Below are positions 17,036 through 26,160 of a stretch of DNA of 64,000 nt, piece after piece (the stretch's first letter is position 1; every line of letters begins with the position of its first letter). Position numbers and translations under genes: made by a program. This stretch comes from Nonomuraea fuscirosea. GTDB lineage: Bacteria; Actinomycetota; Actinomycetes; Streptosporangiales; Streptosporangiaceae. Location: NCBI RefSeq assembly GCF_003001935.1, contig NZ_PVNG01000016.1:62001-126000 (forward strand), written 5' to 3'. Under the pieces are notes generated by a model that was not told the DNA's origin, made no database searches, and saw only the letters and a program-made list of their open reading frames with translations.

Positions 17036-18808
17036 ATGACTGAACAGGCGGCGGCCGCCCGGCCGGTGGCCGTGTGGCGGATCTTCCTGGGCTGGGCGCG
17101 GCCGTACCGCGCCCGGCTGGCCCTGGGCCTCGTGCTGGCGTTGCTGTCCGCGGCGAGCGTCCTGGCGCTGCCCCTGGCCACCCAGCGGCTCGTCGGGCAG
17201 GTCGCCGCCGGAGACCCGGCGCTCGGCTGGATGCTGCTGATCGGCGGGCTGGTCGTGGTCAACGTCGTGCTCAACGCGGGCAGCTGGTTCCTGCTCGACC
17301 GGACGGGCGTCATCCTGACCAGGGACGTCCGCCGCCTGCTCGCGTCCCGCTTCGTGCGGGTGGGCATCCCGGAGTTCGACCGGCTCCGGCCGGGCGACCT
17401 GCTCGCCCGCGCCACCGCCGACGCGGCGAGCGCGGACGACCTGGCCGGCTATGTGCTCGTCGGCCTGGGCGTGCACATCCCCGTGATCATCACGGTGATC
17501 GTCTTCATGGCCTTCCTCGACCTCGTCCTGCTGGGGCTGATGCTGGCGGTGGTCGTCGTCGCGTTCCTGGCCTTCCGGCTGGTCGCCCCCAGGATCCGGA
17601 GCGCGAGCATGGCCACGGCCGAGGCCGTCGGCACGCTCACCGCCGACCTGGAACGTGCTCTCGGCGCCCTGCGCACCATCCGGGCCTTCGGCGCGGAGGG
17701 GGCGGAGGAGGCCCGCCTGCACGCGGCGGCGGAGGCCGTACGCCGGGCCAGGACCAGGGCGTCGCTGTGGGAGGTGGTCTCCGCGAACGTCACCGGCCTG
17801 ACCTACCAGCTCGCACTCCTGACGGTGCTGACCGCCGGCGCGGCCAGGGTCGCGACCGGCACCATCGGTGTCGGCGTGCTGGTGGCGTTCCTGCTGTACG
17901 TGTTCTACCTGATCGGGCCGATGCAGAACGCGATCCAGGCGCTCGCCTCGTACCAGTCGGCCAGTGCCGGGGCGACGAGGATCGCCGAGGCTCTGGACTA
18001 TGCCGCCGAGCCCGGCTACGAGCCCCCGCCGCCGCAGACGGACCGCTCACCCTTGAGCGTGCAATTCGACTTCGTGCACTTCGGCTACGCCGCCCGCCCG
18101 GTGCTGAGGGGCCTCACGTTCACCGCCGCCCCGGGGACCGTGACCGCGCTGGCCGGGGCCTCGGGGGCGGGCAAGTCCACGGTGTTCGGCCTGATCGAAC
18201 GGTTCTACGAGCACGAGGACGGCCGCATCCTGGTCGGCGGCCGCGACATCAGGGACTGGCCGCTCGCGCGCCTGCGCCAGGCGATCGGGTACGTCGAGCA
18301 GGACGCCCCCGTGCTGGCCGGCACCATCCGCGACAACCTGACCTTCGCCGCCCCCGGCGCGACCGACGCGGAGCTGGCCGAGGTACTGCGGATGGCCCGG
18401 CTCGACCAGTTCGTGGCCGGCCTGCCCGACGGGCTCGACACGACCGTCGGGCACCGCGGCGGCACCCTGTCGGGAGGCGAGCGGCAGCGCCTGGCCATCG
18501 CCCGCGCCCTGCTCCGCCGGCCGCGCCTGCTGCTGCTGGACGAGGCCACCTCGCACCTCGACGCCGTCAACGAGGCGGCCCTGCGCGACACCGTCCGCGC
18601 CATCGCGCGTTCGGTCACCGTCATCGTGGTGGCGCACCGCCTCTCGACGGTCATGGACGCCGACCGCATCGTCGTCCTCGACCGGGGCGTCGCCCGCGCC
18701 GTCGGCACGCACGACGAGCTCAGGAGGAGCGACCGCCTGTACGCCGACCTCCTGTCCAGCCAACTGGGCGGCGCCGCGCCCGTCGCTCCCGGTGTGCCGG
18801 CGAGCTGA
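17036..18808 (+). CDS. ABC exporter, fused membrane and ATPase domains
   Basis: 590 residues. The N-terminal ~320 residues hold about six membrane segments (LGWMLLIGGLVVVNVVLN, GVHIPVIITVIVFMAFLDLV, IGVGVLVAFLLYVFYLIG). The C-terminal ATPase has Walker A GASGAGKST, Q-loop YVEQDAP, signature LSGGERQR, Walker B LLLLDEATS and H-loop VVAHRLSTV. It is a half-transporter expected to homodimerise. Its place between the YcaO gene and the precursor gene suggests export of, and self-protection against, the thiopeptide. No N-terminal C39 peptidase domain is present, so it does not cut the leader itself. Confidence 0.9.
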   Translation: MTEQAAAARPVAVWRIFLGWARPYRARLALGLVLALLSAASVLALPLATQRLVGQVAAGDPALGWMLLIGGLVVVNVVLNAGSWFLLDRTGVILTRDVRRLLASRFVRVGIPEFDRLRPGDLLARATADAASADDLAGYVLVGLGVHIPVIITVIVFMAFLDLVLLGLMLAVVVVAFLAFRLVAPRIRSASMATAEAVGTLTADLERALGALRTIRAFGAEGAEEARLHAAAEAVRRARTRASLWEVVSANVTGLTYQLALLTVLTAGAARVATGTIGVGVLVAFLLYVFYLIGPMQNAIQALASYQSASAGATRIAEALDYAAEPGYEPPPPQTDRSPLSVQFDFVHFGYAARPVLRGLTFTAAPGTVTALAGASGAGKSTVFGLIERFYEHEDGRILVGGRDIRDWPLARLRQAIGYVEQDAPVLAGTIRDNLTFAAPGATDAELAEVLRMARLDQFVAGLPDGLDTTVGHRGGTLSGGERQRLAIARALLRRPRLLLLDEATSHLDAVNEAALRDTVRAIARSVTVIVVAHRLSTVMDADRIVVLDRGVARAVGTHDELRRSDRLYADLLSSQLGGAAPVAPGVPAS

Positions 18809-18890
18809 ACCAGGCCAGGAACCGGCCGGGGGCGGGTTCCCGAAAGTGTCCGGCTCCCGCTGGGGGAACCGGGTGAGAGAAAGGAACGCG

Positions 18891-19088
18891 ATGAGCTCCG
18901 CGAAATCGAAGTTCTCGGTCGCCGACCTGCCGGTCGACGTCTTCGAACTGGAGACCGGCGACCTCGAGATCGAGTCGCTGACCGGCGGCCACGGGATGCT
19001 GGAGCACGGCGCCTCCAGGAACTGCGGCTGCTCCTGCCAGATCATCGGCTGCAGCTGCTGCAGCGGCTCGCCCAAGTCACCGAAGTGA
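18891..19088 (+). CDS. Thiopeptide precursor peptide 2
   Basis: 65 residues, ATG 18891 with AAAGGAA upstream. The leader (residues 1-41) has DLPVDVFEL followed by IESLTGGHGMLEHGA, very close to the leader pattern I know from thiomuracin/GE2270-type precursors. The predicted core starts at Ser42. Core positions: Ser1 Arg2 Asn3 Cys4 Gly5 Cys6 Ser7 Cys8 Gln9 Ile10 Ile11 Gly12 Cys13 Ser14 Cys15 Cys16 Ser17, then GSPKSPK. Six Cys are candidates for thiazoles. The Cys-Ser-Cys at 13-15 matches the pyridine-forming signature (azole, Dha, azole) of known thiopeptides. Arg at position 2, where other cores have an azole residue, and two Lys in the tail are unusual. Flanked by the exporter and the dehydratase. 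Confidence 0.92.
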   Translation: MSSAKSKFSVADLPVDVFELETGDLEIESLTGGHGMLEHGASRNCGCSCQIIGCSCCSGSPKSPK

Positions 19089-19126
19089 TCCGGGCCGGAC
19101 GGCTGACGCCCCGGCATCGGTGAAGG

Positions 19127-19156
19127 GCCCGGCCCGGCACGCACACCGGGCCGGGC
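19127..19156 (+). terminator. Hairpin between precursor 2 and dehydratase
   Basis: Arms GCCCGGCCCGG (19127-19137) and CCGGGCCGGGC (19146-19156) form a perfect 11-base stem with an eight-base loop. It sits between the precursor stop (19088) and the dehydratase start (19197), so it probably works as a leaky terminator that raises precursor over enzyme transcript. Precursor 1 has the same arrangement. Confidence 0.75.
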
Positions 19157-19196
19157 TCACCCATCCGGACCGCAGCCCGGAGCACGAAGGAGATCG

Positions 19197-21929
19197 ATGA
19201 GCTCAGCGCAGGCGTCCGCGCGGATGGCGGGCGTGACGGGAGACGCGGTGGTCCGGGTCGCGGGGCTGGCCGCGGCGGCTCTCGACGGGCTCCGTTCGCC
19301 GCGCCTGGCCGCCGCCCTCGACGACGTGCTGACGCGCCGTGACGGGCACCGAGCGGAGGGGCGCGCTCTCGCCGAGGCGCTGCACGGCGTGATCGGCGAC
19401 CTGCCCAGAGACGGTGTACGCCCGCGCGTCGTCGGCCTGCGCCGGGCCCTGCACGCCGGGCGGCGGCCGGGCGCGGGGGAGTGGACGCCGGAGATCGCCG
19501 GGCGGCTGCCGGCTGAGGTGTCGCGCGGGATCGCGGGCTGGCTGGCCGACGCCGCCGCCCTCGCCGCCGCCGAGGACCGCCTGCCCCGGGTGCTCGCCGC
19601 CGAGCGGGAGTCCGGCCTGAACGCGCTGCTGAAGGCCGCGACGGACCCGGGGTTCCGGATCGCGCTCGGCGGTACGAGCCCCGTACTCGCGGCCGAACTG
19701 GAGAAATGGATCGCCGACCCGAGACGCACGCCCAGGACCGGCACCACGACGACGCTCGCGCGCTACCTGGCCCGCGCCGTGACCAAGACGAGCCCGCTCA
19801 GCACGTTCACCACCAGCGGCCCCGTGCTGTGGCGAGCCGGTGGTCCCGCCGTCGGGACGCGCCCGGTGGATCGGTCCGGCGCGTTCGAGCTGTCCTACTA
19901 CCACATCCGCGAGAGCATCGCCGCCTTCGTGCTCGGCCATCCGGCCCTGTCCGGCCGGGCGCCGATCGCGCTCAACGCCTCCGCCCAGCGTCTGGGTGAG
20001 CAGGTCGTGTTCCTGCGCGGCTTCGGGATGCTCGGACTGCTCGGCGGCGAGCGCTACTGCGCCGTCCCCGCGCGGCCGTCCGTTCTCGCCTTGGTGGAGC
20101 TGCTGGGTGGGGAGCCCGAGGGACTGCCCCGCCACGTGCTCAGGGAACGTCTCACCGCAGGGGACGCGTCCTTGAACGAGGAGGTCGACGCCTTCCTCGA
20201 CCACCTGCTCGACGCCGGCCTCCTCGTGCCCGGGCTGCCGGTCGCGTACCCGCACGAGGTGCTCGTCGGAGCCGCCGCATGGGCACGGCAAGGGATGGAA
20301 AGCGAGGCCCGGGCGTTGTCGGTCGCTTTGGAGCGGGCGGCCGCCGCGCTGGCGGTGCGTCCTGCGGTCGGCGATCCCGTCTCCTACCGGGCTCGCCGCG
20401 AGGCGGTGGTGAGCGGGCTGCGCGAGCTGGCCGGGTTCGCCGCGCCGGGTGACCCGCAGCACGCCATGTTCACCACGCTGACGACCGTGAACGTCCGTGA
20501 CACGGCGGTGGCCGCGGAGCCGCCGGCCGTCTGCTCGGCACGCGCGTGGCGGCCGGTCGCCGGCGACCTGGACCTGATCCGCCGCTGGATCGCTCCCTTC
20601 GCGCCGCACCTGCCGGCCAGACTGGCCCTGACCGAGCTCTTCGGCGACCGGCTGCGTGAACGCGGCCCCCTTCCCGTGATCGCGTTCTACCGCGAGTACC
20701 AGCGGGCCGTGACGGCGGAGGACGAGATCGGCGCCGAGCTGCGCGGCAGCGTCGTCGCACCGTCGGCGCGGCATCCCGAGGACAGCGTGCTGGACCGGGT
20801 GCGCCGGCTGAGCGACGTGATGGCCGACGCCCTCGCGGCCCTCTCGCCCTACCCGCGCGACGCCGGCGAACCCGGCATGAGCGGACCTGGCACGATCGGA
20901 CCCAGCACAACCGGACCAGGCACGAGCGAACCTGGCACGAGCGGACCCGTCACCGTGCCCGCGGAAGCCTTGCGAACGGCCATCGCGGCCTACCCGCCCT
21001 GGGTGCCCGAAGTGCGGTCCATCAGCGCCTACGTCCAGCCCGCCGGTGGTTTCGGCGTGGTCAACGCGCTGGGCGCCGGCTTCGGTTCCGTACGCGCCCG
21101 CCTCGACCATCTGACCGGCCGGCGGGGGACCGGCGTGGCGGACCCGGGCGCGGGGCCGATCTACGCGGCGTTCGGCAGCCGGTTCGGCATCTCGCTCAAC
21201 GACCACCGCCGATGCCTCCCGTACCAGCTCGGCGGCACCCCCGGCCTGATCGGGCGCGACGGCGCCGCCCGGCTGCGGATCGAGGATCTCGTCGTCCGGC
21301 TCGACGGGGAGAGCGGCCTGCTCGGACTGGCGACGACCGGCGGGCGCGAGGTGCGCGTCGTGCACACCGGGGCGGCCGCGCGGGAGTTCCTGCCGCCGTT
21401 CTCGCTGCTGCTGACGGTGCTGTCAGGCGACGTGCCGCCGCTCACGATCCTGCCACCGCCGCACCCCTCCCGCGCCGCGCCGCGCGATCGGCGCCGCGAC
21501 TGGCCCCGCCTGGTCGTCGGCTCGCTCGTGGCCGGACGGGCGCAGACCAGGTTCCCCGCCGGCGACGTGCCGCTGCCCAGGCAGGGGGAGGAGGAGAGCC
21601 GGTTCCTGCTCCGGCTCGCGGAGTGGCGGCGGGCCGAGGGGATCCCCCGCCGGTGCTTCTTCCGTACCCGTCCAGAACCGGAGAGCGTGGCCGAGCGCCT
21701 GACCACGTCCCCGGCATCGTGGACCCAGACCCAGGAGAAGTGGCACAAACCCATGTATCTCGACTTCGGCAGCTGGCTGCTCGTACGCGGGTTCGCCGCG
21801 GCCCTGCGCCGGCCCGGCACGGCGCTGGTGACGTTCGAGGAGGCGCTGCCCGACCCGTCCGCCGCGCAGAGCGGCGATCACCACGTCGCCGAGCTGGTCC
21901 TGGACGTCACCGCCGGTTCGCCGCTCTGA
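19197..21929 (+). CDS. LanB-type dehydratase, glutamylation domain only (TbtB-like)
   Basis: 910 residues, ATG 19197 behind GAAGGAGATCG. Contains YLARAVTKTSPLSTFTTSGP, the conserved LanB N-terminal block, and ends with HKPMYLDFGSWLLVRGF and HHVAELVLDV, the usual close of the glutamylation domain. No elimination domain follows, so the protein depends on the split partner at 9073. In this family glutamyl-tRNA is used to glutamylate Ser/Thr of the azole-modified precursor. A slippage-like insert rich in GPGTSEPGTSGP lies near residues 560-585. Its last 23 bases overlap the convergent regulator gene. No LanC cyclase is present, which argues against a lanthipeptide. Confidence 0.92.
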   Translation: MSSAQASARMAGVTGDAVVRVAGLAAAALDGLRSPRLAAALDDVLTRRDGHRAEGRALAEALHGVIGDLPRDGVRPRVVGLRRALHAGRRPGAGEWTPEIAGRLPAEVSRGIAGWLADAAALAAAEDRLPRVLAAERESGLNALLKAATDPGFRIALGGTSPVLAAELEKWIADPRRTPRTGTTTTLARYLARAVTKTSPLSTFTTSGPVLWRAGGPAVGTRPVDRSGAFELSYYHIRESIAAFVLGHPALSGRAPIALNASAQRLGEQVVFLRGFGMLGLLGGERYCAVPARPSVLALVELLGGEPEGLPRHVLRERLTAGDASLNEEVDAFLDHLLDAGLLVPGLPVAYPHEVLVGAAAWARQGMESEARALSVALERAAAALAVRPAVGDPVSYRARREAVVSGLRELAGFAAPGDPQHAMFTTLTTVNVRDTAVAAEPPAVCSARAWRPVAGDLDLIRRWIAPFAPHLPARLALTELFGDRLRERGPLPVIAFYREYQRAVTAEDEIGAELRGSVVAPSARHPEDSVLDRVRRLSDVMADALAALSPYPRDAGEPGMSGPGTIGPSTTGPGTSEPGTSGPVTVPAEALRTAIAAYPPWVPEVRSISAYVQPAGGFGVVNALGAGFGSVRARLDHLTGRRGTGVADPGAGPIYAAFGSRFGISLNDHRRCLPYQLGGTPGLIGRDGAARLRIEDLVVRLDGESGLLGLATTGGREVRVVHTGAAAREFLPPFSLLLTVLSGDVPPLTILPPPHPSRAAPRDRRRDWPRLVVGSLVAGRAQTRFPAGDVPLPRQGEEESRFLLRLAEWRRAEGIPRRCFFRTRPEPESVAERLTTSPASWTQTQEKWHKPMYLDFGSWLLVRGFAAALRRPGTALVTFEEALPDPSAAQSGDHHVAELVLDVTAGSPL

Positions 21930-24900
21930 GCCGGTCGTCCAGCGTCTCCACGCCGCTCTCGTGCGCGATCGAGCGGAACAGCTCGCGCGCCTCCTCCCAG
22001 ACGGCCCCGGCCGCGCGGCGGTCCCCGGCGGCGGCGTGGGCGTCGCCGAGTGAGCGCAGCGTGCGCGCCAGGTAGGGGATGGAGCCGCGGGTCCGCCACA
22101 CCCGCACCGAGCGTTCGAGGGTGGCGATGGCGGCGGGCACGTCCCCTTCGGCCAGGTCGAGCTGCCCGAGCACGCTGAGCGCGTCGGCGAGGTAGTGGCC
22201 GAAGTTGCCGTCCTCACTGTAGGACAGCGTGAGCTCGGCGGTCGCCCTGGCCCGCGGGTCCCCGATCGCGGCGAGCAGCTTGGCGAGGTAGAGCAGCGAG
22301 AACGTCTCCAGATAGCGGTAGTTCAGCCGGCGCGCCATGGCCAGGGAGCTCTCCAGCAGTTCGCGGCCGCCCTCGGCGTCGCCGCAGAACGCCTTCGCCG
22401 CGCCGAGGAACTGGGTGACCGTCGTGGTGTAGTGCGGGTTGCCCAGCGCCTCGGCGACCTTCGCCGCCTCCTGCAGGACCGCGTGCGCCGCCTGTGGATC
22501 GTCCTCGCCGTGGATGATCGCCATCACGTGGTAGGCCCGCGCCTGGCCGCCGAGGTAGCCGGCGTCGGCGGCCGTGCGCAGGGCACGCCCGGCCAGGGCG
22601 AGCGCCTCCGCGCCGCCGTTCCCGTCGGCCGTCATGCTCCACGCCAGGGTCGCCAGGGCGTCGGCCATGCCGACCGGATCGTTCAGCGTGGTGAACAGGT
22701 CGAGCAGCTCCGTCGCGCCGGCCCGCATCCGCCGCATCGCCGGGCCTGGGCCCGCCGGGGAGTTCCACGTGGTGACCTCCAGCAGGCCGCGCATCAGCAC
22801 GGCCTCGCCGCGCTGGTCGCCGGTGCGCCGGCAGAGCGCGAGCGCCTGCTCGTGCATGCGCTGCCAGCCGTCGTACAGGCCGCGCACGTTCAGGTACGTC
22901 TCGGTGGAACCGGCGAGATCCCAGGCGAACTCCGGCAGGCCCGCCTCGCACGCCTGCGCGACCGCCGTCATCAGCGCGGCGTGCTCCGCGCCGAACCAGG
23001 CCATCGGATCGGCCAGCAGCGGCCCGGCGACCCCGGCGGGCAGCCGCCAGCGCGGCGCGGGACCGTGCATGAGCGCGTGACACGGGCCGGGAACGTGCTC
23101 CGCCGCGGACTCCGCCAGCGCGAGCCACGCGCCCAGGGCCCGCCGGAGCGCGGCCAGGCGCTCGGTCTCCGGGTCCTCGCGTTGTGCCCGTTCGCGCGCG
23201 TACAACCGGATCAGGTCGTGGAAGCGGTACCGGAGCCCGCCGGTCTCGTCCGGGCCGGTGAGGGTGAGCAGGTGGGCGTCGACCAGGATCTCGATCTCGC
23301 GTTCCGCCTGACGTACCGGCACGTCCAGCAGAGCCGCCACCGTCCAGGAGGCGAAGTCGGGCGCGTCGAGCAGGCCCGCCAGCCGGAAGGCGCGCTGCGC
23401 GCCGGGCCGAAGCGTCTGGTAGCTCATCTCGAATCCGGCCCGGATGTCGAGGTCGCCCGCCACGAGCTCGTCCAGCCGGTGCCGCTCCTCGCCCAGGACG
23501 CCGGCGAGATGGGACAGGCTCCACTGCCTCCTGCCGAGCAGCCTGGCCGCCGAGATGCGCACCGCCAGCGGGACCCGCCCGCACAGCCGGGTGATCTCCA
23601 GCGCCGCGTCCGGGTCGTCCTGGACGCGTTCGTCGCCGACGATCCGGCCCAGCAGCGCCATGGCCTGCGCCGACGGCAGGACGTCCAGCTCCAGCAGGCT
23701 CGCGCCCTCCAGACCGACCAGCCGGACCCGCCCGGTGAGCAGCACGGCCGTGCCGGGAGCTCCGGGCAGGAGCGGCCGCACCTGCTCCTCACCGGCGACG
23801 TTGTCGAGCAGGACGAGGATCCTGCGCCCGGCCAGGCTGCTCCGGTAGAGCGCCACGCGCTCTTCCAGCGAGTCGGGGATGGAGGTGGTGCTGACGCCCA
23901 GGGCGAACAGGAACCGGCTGAGCACGTCCTCGGGGCGGGCGGGATCGGCGGAGGCGCCGCGCAGGTCGGCGTAGAGCTGGCCGTGCGGGAAACGGCCCAT
24001 GATCCGGTGCGCGACGTGCACGGCCAGCGTGGTCTTGCCCAGGCCGCCCAGGCCCGCGATGCTCGCCATGGCGACGGTGCCGGGCCGCGGTCTGGTGAGG
24101 GCCGCGGTGAGATCGGCCACCTCGCGGTCTCTGCCGGTGAAGTCCGCGATGTCCGGGGGTAACTCGGCGGGCACGGGCGCCCCCGGGTCATCCGCCGGGC
24201 GTGCGGCGAGGTAACGGTGAGCCGGCTTCGCCGGCGGGCGCCGGGTCTCCCCGGCCGTCGCCGCGGCGCGGGGCACGAGGTCGAGCGAGGGGTCCTGGGT
24301 GAGGATCCGCTGGTGCAGCTCGTGCAGCTCCTCGACGGGATCCAGGCCGGTCTCCGCGATCAGCGTCCTGCGGGCGCGCGCGTACTCGGCGAGCGCGTCC
24401 GCCCGCCGGCCGCAGCGGTACAGCGCCAGCATCAGCTGCGCGCGCAGCCGCTCCCGCAGCGGGTACGCGTCGATGAGCGCGGTCAGCTCGCCCAGCAGCT
24501 CGGCGTGGCGGCCCAGCCGCAGATCCACGGCGATCCGCGACTGCAGCGCCGACAGGCGGACCTCGTCCAGCCGCGCCGCCTCCGCGGCCAGCATCGGGAC
24601 ATCGGTCAGGCCGGAGAACGCGGGCCCGCGCCAGAGCTCCAGCGCCTCGCGCAGGCGGTGGGTCGCCTGCTCCGGCTCACCGGCGTCCTCCGCCGCCCGC
24701 CCGGACCCGGCCAGAGCCTCGAACCTCGCCGCGTCCAGCTCGTCCCGGACCGGCGGCACCAGATATCCGGAGCCCTGCCGTACGATCCGCGCCGGGTCAC
24801 CCAGCCGGCGCCGCAGCCGGTGCACGTACGTCTGCACGTTCTTGGTGGCGCTCCTCGGCGGGTCGTCCCCCCACAGCGCCCCGGCCAGCTGATCGTCGGA

Positions 24901-25020
24901 GACGATCGTGCCCGCCCGGCACAGCAGCACCGCCAGCAGCACCCGCGCCTTGGGCGTGCCGAGATCGAGCTGCTCACCCTCGCGCCACACGGTCAGGGGA
25001 CCCAGTATTCCGAACTCCAT
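21907..25020 (-). CDS. SARP-type regulator with NB-ARC ATPase and TPR domains
   Basis: 1037 residues from ATG 25018-25020 (GAGGGA just upstream). Domains in order: an OmpR-like winged helix (MEFGILGPLTVWREGEQLDL, residues 1-95), the BTAD domain (~100-245, DAARFEALAGSGR), an NB-ARC ATPase with Walker A GLGGLGKTTLA at ~320 and LVLLDNVAGEEQV nearby, then helical TPR repeats to the end. AfsR-type regulators of this architecture activate antibiotic operons on cue from ATP/ADP state or protein partners. It lies tail-to-tail with the dehydratase gene, overlapping by 23 bases, and is the best candidate for the thiopeptide pathway-specific activator. A longer frame to 25098 lacks domain homology in its extra residues. 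Confidence 0.9.
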   Translation of the reverse strand: MEFGILGPLTVWREGEQLDLGTPKARVLLAVLLCRAGTIVSDDQLAGALWGDDPPRSATKNVQTYVHRLRRRLGDPARIVRQGSGYLVPPVRDELDAARFEALAGSGRAAEDAGEPEQATHRLREALELWRGPAFSGLTDVPMLAAEAARLDEVRLSALQSRIAVDLRLGRHAELLGELTALIDAYPLRERLRAQLMLALYRCGRRADALAEYARARRTLIAETGLDPVEELHELHQRILTQDPSLDLVPRAAATAGETRRPPAKPAHRYLAARPADDPGAPVPAELPPDIADFTGRDREVADLTAALTRPRPGTVAMASIAGLGGLGKTTLAVHVAHRIMGRFPHGQLYADLRGASADPARPEDVLSRFLFALGVSTTSIPDSLEERVALYRSSLAGRRILVLLDNVAGEEQVRPLLPGAPGTAVLLTGRVRLVGLEGASLLELDVLPSAQAMALLGRIVGDERVQDDPDAALEITRLCGRVPLAVRISAARLLGRRQWSLSHLAGVLGEERHRLDELVAGDLDIRAGFEMSYQTLRPGAQRAFRLAGLLDAPDFASWTVAALLDVPVRQAEREIEILVDAHLLTLTGPDETGGLRYRFHDLIRLYARERAQREDPETERLAALRRALGAWLALAESAAEHVPGPCHALMHGPAPRWRLPAGVAGPLLADPMAWFGAEHAALMTAVAQACEAGLPEFAWDLAGSTETYLNVRGLYDGWQRMHEQALALCRRTGDQRGEAVLMRGLLEVTTWNSPAGPGPAMRRMRAGATELLDLFTTLNDPVGMADALATLAWSMTADGNGGAEALALAGRALRTAADAGYLGGQARAYHVMAIIHGEDDPQAAHAVLQEAAKVAEALGNPHYTTTVTQFLGAAKAFCGDAEGGRELLESSLAMARRLNYRYLETFSLLYLAKLLAAIGDPRARATAELTLSYSEDGNFGHYLADALSVLGQLDLAEGDVPAAIATLERSVRVWRTRGSIPYLARTLRSLGDAHAAAGDRRAAGAVWEEARELFRSIAHESGVETLDDRLRAANRR

Positions 25021-25188
25021 CGCGCTCCCTCGGCTGGACGCACTGTAAAACCTAAGCGGCCAGTTTGGGTGATCCAGGCGGTGAAGAAACGATTGCAAAC
25101 TTCTTTCACTCCGGGTCGACCCCAGCGGTCAGCTCAGTCGCTCGCCGGCCGGGGTGAGCGGCCGGCCCGGCCAGGAGACGCGGCACCG

Positions 25189-25971
25189 CTACCGGTGGCC
25201 GGCCTCGCTGGAGAGCGGCTGACGCCGCAGGCGGGAGAGCATGGTCTCGGCGGGTCTGCCGAGCACCTGCTCCAGGTCCGGCGTCTGCTGCTCCAGGGCG
25301 CCGGCTCGCACCTGCGCGTTGAGCCGGCTCATGGGGCCGGGAGCGGTGTCCGGCACTTCGCGGTACGGCACGCCGAGCGCCTCGGCCACCTCCGGATGGC
25401 TCCACAGCGGGCCGGTGAAGTCGTAGGCCCGCCCCAGATGGCCGTCGCCGGTCAGGACGTTGACCGCCGCCTCGGCCAGGTCGGAGCGGAAGGCGGTGTT
25501 CAGGCCCCGGCCCCCGGCGCTGCCGGTCAGCTCGCCGCCGGAGATCTCCGGGATGAACGCGTCGCCGTAGAAGGGGTGACGCAGGATCGTGTACGGCAGC
25601 CCGCTGCGCAGGATGGCCCGCTCCGTGGCGTGGTGGGCCTCCGTCATCCCGGTGGCGACCGTGCCCGCGTTCAGGAAACTGGTGTAGACGACGGCGCCGA
25701 CGCCCACCTGTGCGGCGGCGGAGAGCGCGGCCAGGTGGTGGCCGATCCGGCGGGCGGGGTCGAGCTCCGGGGAGGAGATCAGGAGCAGGCGCGTGGCGCC
25801 GTCGAAGGCTTCGCGGAGACTCGCCGGGTCGTCGTAGTCGCCCCGCCTGACGGTGACGCCCGCGGGCGCGCGTCCTGGGTCTCGTACCGCGGTCACCACC
25901 TCCGTCCGGGTACGCAGCCGGTCGATGACGAGGTGGCCGAGCGCACCTGACGCGGCCGAGACAACGATCAT
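25189..25971 (-). CDS. NmrA-like NAD(P)-binding oxidoreductase
   Basis: 260 residues. N-terminal Rossmann motif (MIVVSAASGALGHLVIDRLR, a variant GxxGxxG), then VVYTSFLNAGT in the place of the SDR active strand and a C-terminal substrate part (YDFTGPLWSHPEVAEALG). It resembles NmrA/QorB-type quinone reductases or atypical SDRs that act on, or sense, NAD(P)H. It is upstream of the SARP gene on the same strand but 168 bases away, so co-transcription is possible rather than shown. It is divergent from the kinase gene at 26161. Confidence 0.85.
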   Translation of the reverse strand: MIVVSAASGALGHLVIDRLRTRTEVVTAVRDPGRAPAGVTVRRGDYDDPASLREAFDGATRLLLISSPELDPARRIGHHLAALSAAAQVGVGAVVYTSFLNAGTVATGMTEAHHATERAILRSGLPYTILRHPFYGDAFIPEISGGELTGSAGGRGLNTAFRSDLAEAAVNVLTGDGHLGRAYDFTGPLWSHPEVAEALGVPYREVPDTAPGPMSRLNAQVRAGALEQQTPDLEQVLGRPAETMLSRLRRQPLSSEAGHR

Positions 25972-26160
25972 GGAACTCCTTCGGTGGCAGACGGCTCATA
26001 GTGAAGCGCCCGCGGGCGGCCGGAGGCCACTCGTTTTCCGCCCGGTCCGGCGGTGAGCCTCCCGGAGCCCGGAGGCCGATGAGGTGGCCCGCCGGGTTCT
26101 TGGCAAAGCCTGGTGGCGGCCTCACTATCGATGGCGGGTGTCGAGGCGAGGGAGGTCTCG

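Noticed and set aside
14478..17039. 853-residue plus-strand frame
   Set aside because: Arg/Pro-rich shadow of the Ocin-ThiF and YcaO genes in another frame; no family motifs and no ribosome site.
19014..19085. Ser7 of core 2 as the second pyridine residue
   Set aside because: Cys6-Ser7-Cys8 also fits the azole-Dha-azole pattern, but the ring would have only 17 atoms, far smaller than any known thiopeptide.
19197..21929. Class I lanthipeptide pathway
   Set aside because: A LanB-type dehydratase is present, but there is no LanC cyclase. The split elimination domain, YcaO, SagB and thiopeptide leader all indicate a thiopeptide.
22195..24162. 655-residue plus-strand frame
   Set aside because: Antisense to the SARP regulator, whose domains are clear; composition is typical of shadow frames.
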